Shown: piece after piece, positions 61,228 to 64,000 of the stretch
How positions within the stretch are numbered: position 1 is the stretch's first letter
How the letters are laid out: every line of letters starts with the position of its first letter
Source: an uncultured Azospirillum sp.
GTDB taxonomy: Bacteria > Pseudomonadota > Alphaproteobacteria > RF32 > CAG-239
DNA length: 64,000 bases
Assembly: GCA_900539605.1 (NCBI GenBank)
Contig: UQCS01000002.1
Location: 26,549 to 90,548 of the forward strand
Reading direction: 5' to 3'
Translations under genes and position numbers: made by a program
The notes under the pieces: generated by a model
The model's input: the letters and a program-made list of their open reading frames with translations, nothing else
The model's database searches: none
Told to the model about the DNA's origin: nothing

Positions 61228-61250
61228 AAAAAAAACGGCTTCACGCCGCT
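61228..61250 (-). terminator. Terminator after terL
   Basis: A short CGGC/GCCG stem (61236-61239 and 61245-61248) with adjacent weak pairs is followed by eight T on the minus strand. It begins about 28 bp after the terL stop. Confidence 0.6.
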
Positions 61251-61277
61251 CTGCTCCCTATTTGCCGCCGCATCCGG

Positions 61278-62603
61278 TTACCAACCGCTGCCCGGCTTTT
61301 GTTCGGCCAGCCCGAACATTTCTTCCACCGACACCTTACCGTTGCCATACAATTTCGGAACACCGTAATCATAAACCGGCTCGGCAAATGTCAGTGCCAA
61401 CGCGTCTGCCTTATCCGGCGAGCGCCCCAACCGTTTTTTAATTTCATCCTTATCTTCCAGTTGCAGCCGTCCTTTGCCGTCAAATTTTTTATTGATACTT
61501 ATCAGCTCATCAAACAAATCTTCGTCCACCGGCAATTGCGGCGGCGGAAGTTCTTCCAGCCAGCGGTTAATTTTATCCCACATCTCCGCACGTCGGTTAA
61601 AATACCGATCCGCTTTCAGTGCTTTTTCGCCAAAATAAATCCCACGGATAATTTCACCAAAACCGCGGTCTTTCAAAATGTCATATACCCCAGCTCCCTG
61701 ACCGCCGACATCCATAAACATCCTCATCGGATGATACTCTTCGATAATTGCCGTCGCCGCATTGGCAACTTCGACGTTACTCAGTTTTTCATAACATTCA
61801 AAACCCGTGCATAATCGTCCTTTACGAAAGCAAAATGTTGTTTTGTCATTCCCAAAGCGGGCAATATCCAACCCGACAATCAACGGAGAAGTTGTCGATT
61901 CAATCTTCGGCTCAAATGCACGCCGTACAGATTCGGCAGAGATCAACCGTGCATCACCCTGTGATATCGGTGCTCCCATCCAGATATGCAGATAACTTTC
62001 AGGGTTCTCGCGCCGGCACTTTTCAGCCAGATATTTCATCTCTTCCGGGCAAAACGGATTATCGCAGTAATTAACCCGCCGCACCCAGGTCCGTTTATCC
62101 GGATTAGCTGCCACCGCCATCCATAACGGATCGTTTTCATACAAGCGGTTCATCGAAATCCAAATTTCCGACCCGTCCTTACGAATCGTCGGTTCCAAAA
62201 TTTCCCAACTTTTGCGGCTGATCGTCTGCGCTTCCTCAATCCAGGCAATATCCACCCCTTCCAACGATTTGATCTTCTGACTGTCCTGTTCGCGCAATCC
62301 CTTAAAAATAAACCGTGTCCCGGTAATCAGATTGTCAATCCGGTCTTCATACACTTTATAGTCATTCAAACCATAAAACGCTATACGGTCGCACAAAAGC
62401 TTATGTACCGAATCTTTGATAGAATCCTGAATTTCACGCAAGCAGGCAATCAACAGCTTTTTCTTACGCCCTAAAATAAGCAAACTGTCGGCAAAGGCAT
62501 AGCTTTTGCCCCCCGCCCGGCCGCCATAACAAAATTTAATCCGGTATTTCTTCATCATCAACGGCGCAAACACTTCCGGAATATGCGCTGTTATTTTTTT
62601 CAT
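61278..62603 (-). CDS. Terminase large subunit
   Basis: 441 aa from the ATG at 62603, preceded by GGGAGGAG; a longer frame overlaps terS. ATPase: Walker A GGRAGGKS (residues 27-34), Walker B GVDIAWIEEA (116-125), coupling motif WISMNRLYEND. Nuclease: GLDIARFGNDKTT (first Asp), FMDVGGQGAGVYDIL and SPDKADALALTF (last acidic). It pumps and cuts DNA, probably headful as in P22. It overlaps terS by 68 bp. Confidence 0.95.
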   Translation of the reverse strand: MKKITAHIPEVFAPLMMKKYRIKFCYGGRAGGKSYAFADSLLILGRKKKLLIACLREIQDSIKDSVHKLLCDRIAFYGLNDYKVYEDRIDNLITGTRFIFKGLREQDSQKIKSLEGVDIAWIEEAQTISRKSWEILEPTIRKDGSEIWISMNRLYENDPLWMAVAANPDKRTWVRRVNYCDNPFCPEEMKYLAEKCRRENPESYLHIWMGAPISQGDARLISAESVRRAFEPKIESTTSPLIVGLDIARFGNDKTTFCFRKGRLCTGFECYEKLSNVEVANAATAIIEEYHPMRMFMDVGGQGAGVYDILKDRGFGEIIRGIYFGEKALKADRYFNRRAEMWDKINRWLEELPPPQLPVDEDLFDELISINKKFDGKGRLQLEDKDEIKKRLGRSPDKADALALTFAEPVYDYGVPKLYGNGKVSVEEMFGLAEQKPGSGW

Positions 62604-63066
62604 TTTCTCCTCCCTGTTCCGATTTAAGTTCACTGTCTTTGACAAAACGTACCAACACTTGTTTCAATTCGCCGTCGGCTTTGTTTCTGACGTCGTTTTT
62701 CTCAATCCAGCCATGGTTGGCTTTCAAGGCCGTAATCGACATAGACGAATTGTAAAAGCCCAACCCCGCCGCATTCATCAGCCATTCTTCCTGATATAAA
62801 AGCGCCTTTACATACGCCTCGGCAAACTCAGGATACTTCTGCCGCCATTTTTCCAACGTACCGAAAGCCACGTCAATCTCATCGGCAAACCGCACCAGCG
62901 ACGGACACGGCGCCGGCACTTTTTCACAAATCTCTTCGCTCTTATCGCTTTTCTTGTTGTATACCGTCCGCATCTCCCGATGATACAATGGCGCATTTTT
63001 AAACCATGAAACCAATTGCTTGGCATACTCGGGACGATATTCATCCACCTTTAGTTTTTTTCGCAT
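62536..63066 (-). CDS. Terminase small subunit
   Basis: 176 aa from the ATG at 63066 (GGGGAG just upstream); an ATG five codons earlier lacks a site. The KLKVDEYRPEYAKQL start, IDVAFGTLEKWRQKYPEF (helix-turn-helix) and EEWLMNAAGLGFYNSSMSIT, KANHGWIEKNDVRNK are typical of terS proteins of the Terminase_6/DNA-packaging type. It recognises the pac site, which may lie nearby, and delivers DNA to terL. The C-terminus overlaps terL by 68 bp. Confidence 0.85.
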   Translation of the reverse strand: MRKKLKVDEYRPEYAKQLVSWFKNAPLYHREMRTVYNKKSDKSEEICEKVPAPCPSLVRFADEIDVAFGTLEKWRQKYPEFAEAYVKALLYQEEWLMNAAGLGFYNSSMSITALKANHGWIEKNDVRNKADGELKQVLVRFVKDSELKSEQGGENEKNNSAYSGSVCAVDDEEIPD

Positions 63067-63109
63067 TTTCTCCCCTGACATTAATTAAACTTTTATATTG
63101 ATCCTCACC

Positions 63110-63270
63110 GCCGCCGCAACACCTCAATAACCTCAACCCCGACCGCAACATGCCCGCTGCATCGATCTCAGTTTTTGCAACAACCAAACTTGTTTCGACG
63201 ACTCCCCGGCTTCGGCTTTTGGTCCTCCGCCGCTCCCGGCATTTTCTCGTTCCCCCGGCCGCCGCAACAC
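63110..63270. repeat. 13-bp direct repeat upstream of terS
   Basis: GCCGCCGCAACAC occurs at 63110-63122 and again at 63258-63270, 148 bp apart, in a GC-rich patch that contrasts with the AT-rich DNA to the right. It could be a terS-binding (pac) element or just codon bias. Confidence 0.4.
63133..63270 (-). CDS. Possible 45-aa protein upstream of terS
   Basis: GTG start at 63270 with GGAG 7 bp upstream, TGA at 63133. Charged and Gly/Ala/Arg-rich (GERENAGSGGGPKAEAGESS, then VWLLQKLRSMQRACCGRG). GC-rich minus strand with plausible codon use. Not recognised; it might also be a decayed gene. The rest of the 600-bp gap 63067-63679 holds regulatory sites only. Confidence 0.3.
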   Translation of the reverse strand: MLRRPGERENAGSGGGPKAEAGESSKQVWLLQKLRSMQRACCGRG

Positions 63271-63310
63271 GCTATAACTCCGGTCTCTGCCAAATCACTT
63301 GAGCATGCAG

Positions 63311-63347
63311 CAAAAAAATGATGCCGCTTTTTTGAAAGCGACATCAT
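63311..63347 (-). terminator. Second terminator in the leader of the late operon
   Basis: ATGATG.CGCTTT/AAAGCG.CATCAT (63318-63330 and 63335-63347, one mismatch) with a 4-nt loop, then seven T on the minus strand. Confidence 0.75.
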
Positions 63348-63441
63348 CAGGAAACAAGATTTAACTATAAAGGACTGATCAACACAAGATTATCTGACTT
63401 TACCGCCTGTCTGCTTAAGCATCCCCGCGGCATAAATATTC

Positions 63442-63484
63442 AAAAAAAAATGGACGAACCGGAAAAAATATCCACCTCATCCAT
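63442..63484 (-). terminator. First terminator in the leader, directly behind the late promoter
   Basis: On the minus strand ATGGATGA pairs with TCGTCCAT (63484-63477 and 63457-63450; one U-G pair), with an inner GGA/TCC helix, followed by nine T. The hairpin starts within a few bases of the predicted transcription start, so most transcripts would stop at about 45 nt. Confidence 0.72.
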
Positions 63485-63494
63485 TATGGAAATG

Positions 63495-63523
63495 TTTATA
63501 CTACAAATTGTCGTAAAAATCAA
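63495..63523 (-). promoter_or_regulatory. Probable late promoter of the prophage
   Basis: On the minus strand TTGATT (63523-63518) and TATAAA (63500-63495) are separated by exactly 17 bp. Direction and place (before terS) suit the late promoter. It is followed at once by the terminator at 63442-63484 and a second one at 63311-63347. Confidence 0.6.
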
Positions 63524-63540
63524 CACTTTCTACACCAGGT

Positions 63541-63549
63541 TGTGGATAA
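63541..63549 (-). promoter_or_regulatory. Perfect DnaA box
   Basis: TTATCCACA on the minus strand (63549-63541) is the consensus R1-type DnaA box. It lies in very AT-rich DNA (63480-63590). A single box 20 bp behind the promoter may affect transcription or phage replication; alone it does not make an origin. Confidence 0.5.
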
Positions 63550-63679
63550 CTTTAACAAAAATTGTTTTAAATTAATAATAACAACGAGTTAGAGTCGGCG
63601 AACAAATAAAACAGTTTTGTCCGCCTTCCCCATCAGATCAGATTATTTTCACAATCAGCATTCTTCATCAAACAAAACT

Positions 63680-64000
63680 TTACGCTCCCTTGCACAAATC
63701 ATTAATGATCATACGCGGAGTATAAACTTTTTGGTGCATAGCATTATCGTGCAAATTCAACAGGTACTCCGAACGTTGTTCGGTGCTGTCAATTGCATTA
63801 ACTGCCAATATGGTTTCCCTGCTCACCGTTTCATATCGACATAACAAAGCTTCAATTCCACATAATAAATTATATGTATTTACGGCTGACGGTGTAGTTA
63901 TATCAGAACGTTCTGCAATATTCAGAAGCCTGCGAAACTCATTTCTCAATTTCTCAGGGTACTGATATTTATCATAAAAATTAACATGTTGATATTTTTG
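63680..64000 (-). CDS. Unrecognised protein, 5' part outside the window
   Basis: The frame is open from the right edge to TAA 63680, at least 106 codons. The visible C-terminal part reads FYDKYQYPEKLRNEFRRLLN and later LCGIEALLCRYETVSRETI and TEQRSEYLLNLHDNAMHQKV. It is helical and charged with no motif I know. A TTG at 63949 could start a short form, but the frame continues coding-like beyond it. The imperfect hairpin 63597-63625 follows the gene. The place, upstream of the late promoter, is where lambdoid phages keep the antiterminator, but nothing else supports that. Confidence 0.6.
   Translation of the reverse strand, partial: QKYQHVNFYDKYQYPEKLRNEFRRLLNIAERSDITTPSAVNTYNLLCGIEALLCRYETVSRETILAVNAIDSTEQRSEYLLNLHDNAMHQKVYTPRMIINDLCKGA

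Larger units (their letters stand above)
46138..64000 (-). mobile_element. P22-like (podovirus) prophage, late module; early part outside window
   Basis: All genes from 63066 down to 46138 read leftward in the order terS-terL-ejection-GroES-portal-scaffold-coat-gp4-gp10-tail-lysis. This is a P22-type short-tailed phage plan: there is no tail-tube, tape-measure or sheath gene. Gene spacing is tight, with 4- to 26-bp overlaps. No integrase, repressor or replication gene is visible, so the right half must lie beyond 64000. The left end is compressed against msbA. I infer a prophage rather than a free phage from the flanking chromosomal genes; no attachment repeat could be found by eye. Confidence 0.85.

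Noticed and set aside
63541..63549. Replication origin at the DnaA box
   Set aside because: Only one perfect box is seen; no cluster of boxes, no iterons and no dnaA or rep gene nearby.
63617..63844. 75-residue plus-strand frame near the right edge
   Set aside because: It is opposite the partial minus-strand gene that is open to the edge with better codon content.
1..64000. CRISPR arrays, rRNA genes and insertion sequences
   Set aside because: I looked for regular spaced repeats, conserved rRNA segments and transposase motifs and saw none.

Overview
The window looks like a chromosomal segment of an anaerobic or host-associated alphaproteobacterium of moderate GC (judged by eye). The main pointer is the gene order miaB-phoH-ybeY-corC-lnt-xre-metK-trmB at 20.7-28.5 kb, which is characteristic of Alphaproteobacteria. 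A DUF1150 gene next to infA and the alphaproteobacterial form of the family-4-like uracil-DNA glycosylase agree with this. A complete Rnf complex suggests anaerobic or low-oxygen energy metabolism. I see no rRNA, CRISPR array, insertion sequence or integrase.

Left part (1-20.5 kb). A truncated bacterial alpha-2-macroglobulin, open at the left edge, is followed by a UDP-sugar cluster (ugd-galE-histidine phosphatase). Then come small membrane proteins (one with a long structured leader), a soluble lytic transglycosylase with two unrecognised exported proteins, a uracil-DNA glycosylase and a TPR lipoprotein-like protein. The stretch ends with DUF1150/infA, a YqaA-type DedA protein, a tandem receiver-like protein, folD-yggU-yggT and an acidic protein paired with a TerB-like protein.

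Middle part (20.5-46.1 kb). The miaB-to-trmB operon is followed by queH, a stand-alone macro-domain protein, an mnmA variant lacking the second catalytic cysteine, a DsbD/ScsB-type reductase and a CDP-alcohol phosphatidyltransferase. Next is apbE-rseC-rnfBCDGEA: the flavin transferase lies beside the Rnf subunits it is expected to flavinylate. An amino-acid racemase interrupted by one in-frame TAG, an AsmA-like protein, tRNA-Lys(CUU), a U32/RlhA-like protein and an msbA-like ABC exporter close the host part. Four tRNA-modification genes (miaB, trmB, queH, mnmA) fall within 11 kb.

Right part (46.1-64 kb). This is the late module of a P22-like, short-tailed (podovirus) prophage, all on the minus strand: terS, terL, a putative ejection protein, a GroES-like co-chaperonin, portal, putative scaffold, coat, gp4-like adaptor, gp10-like tail hub, GNAT, S74-chaperone protein, two collar-domain tail proteins, a tail assembly protein, SleB-type endolysin, small membrane proteins and an overlapping Rz/Rz1 pair. 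Intrinsic terminators punctuate the module, and a sigma70-like promoter lies directly against a terminator upstream of terS. I infer that late transcription depends on antitermination. The phage genes stop only about 20 bp before the msbA promoter. The early region and integrase, if present, lie beyond the right edge, where one more gene runs off the window.
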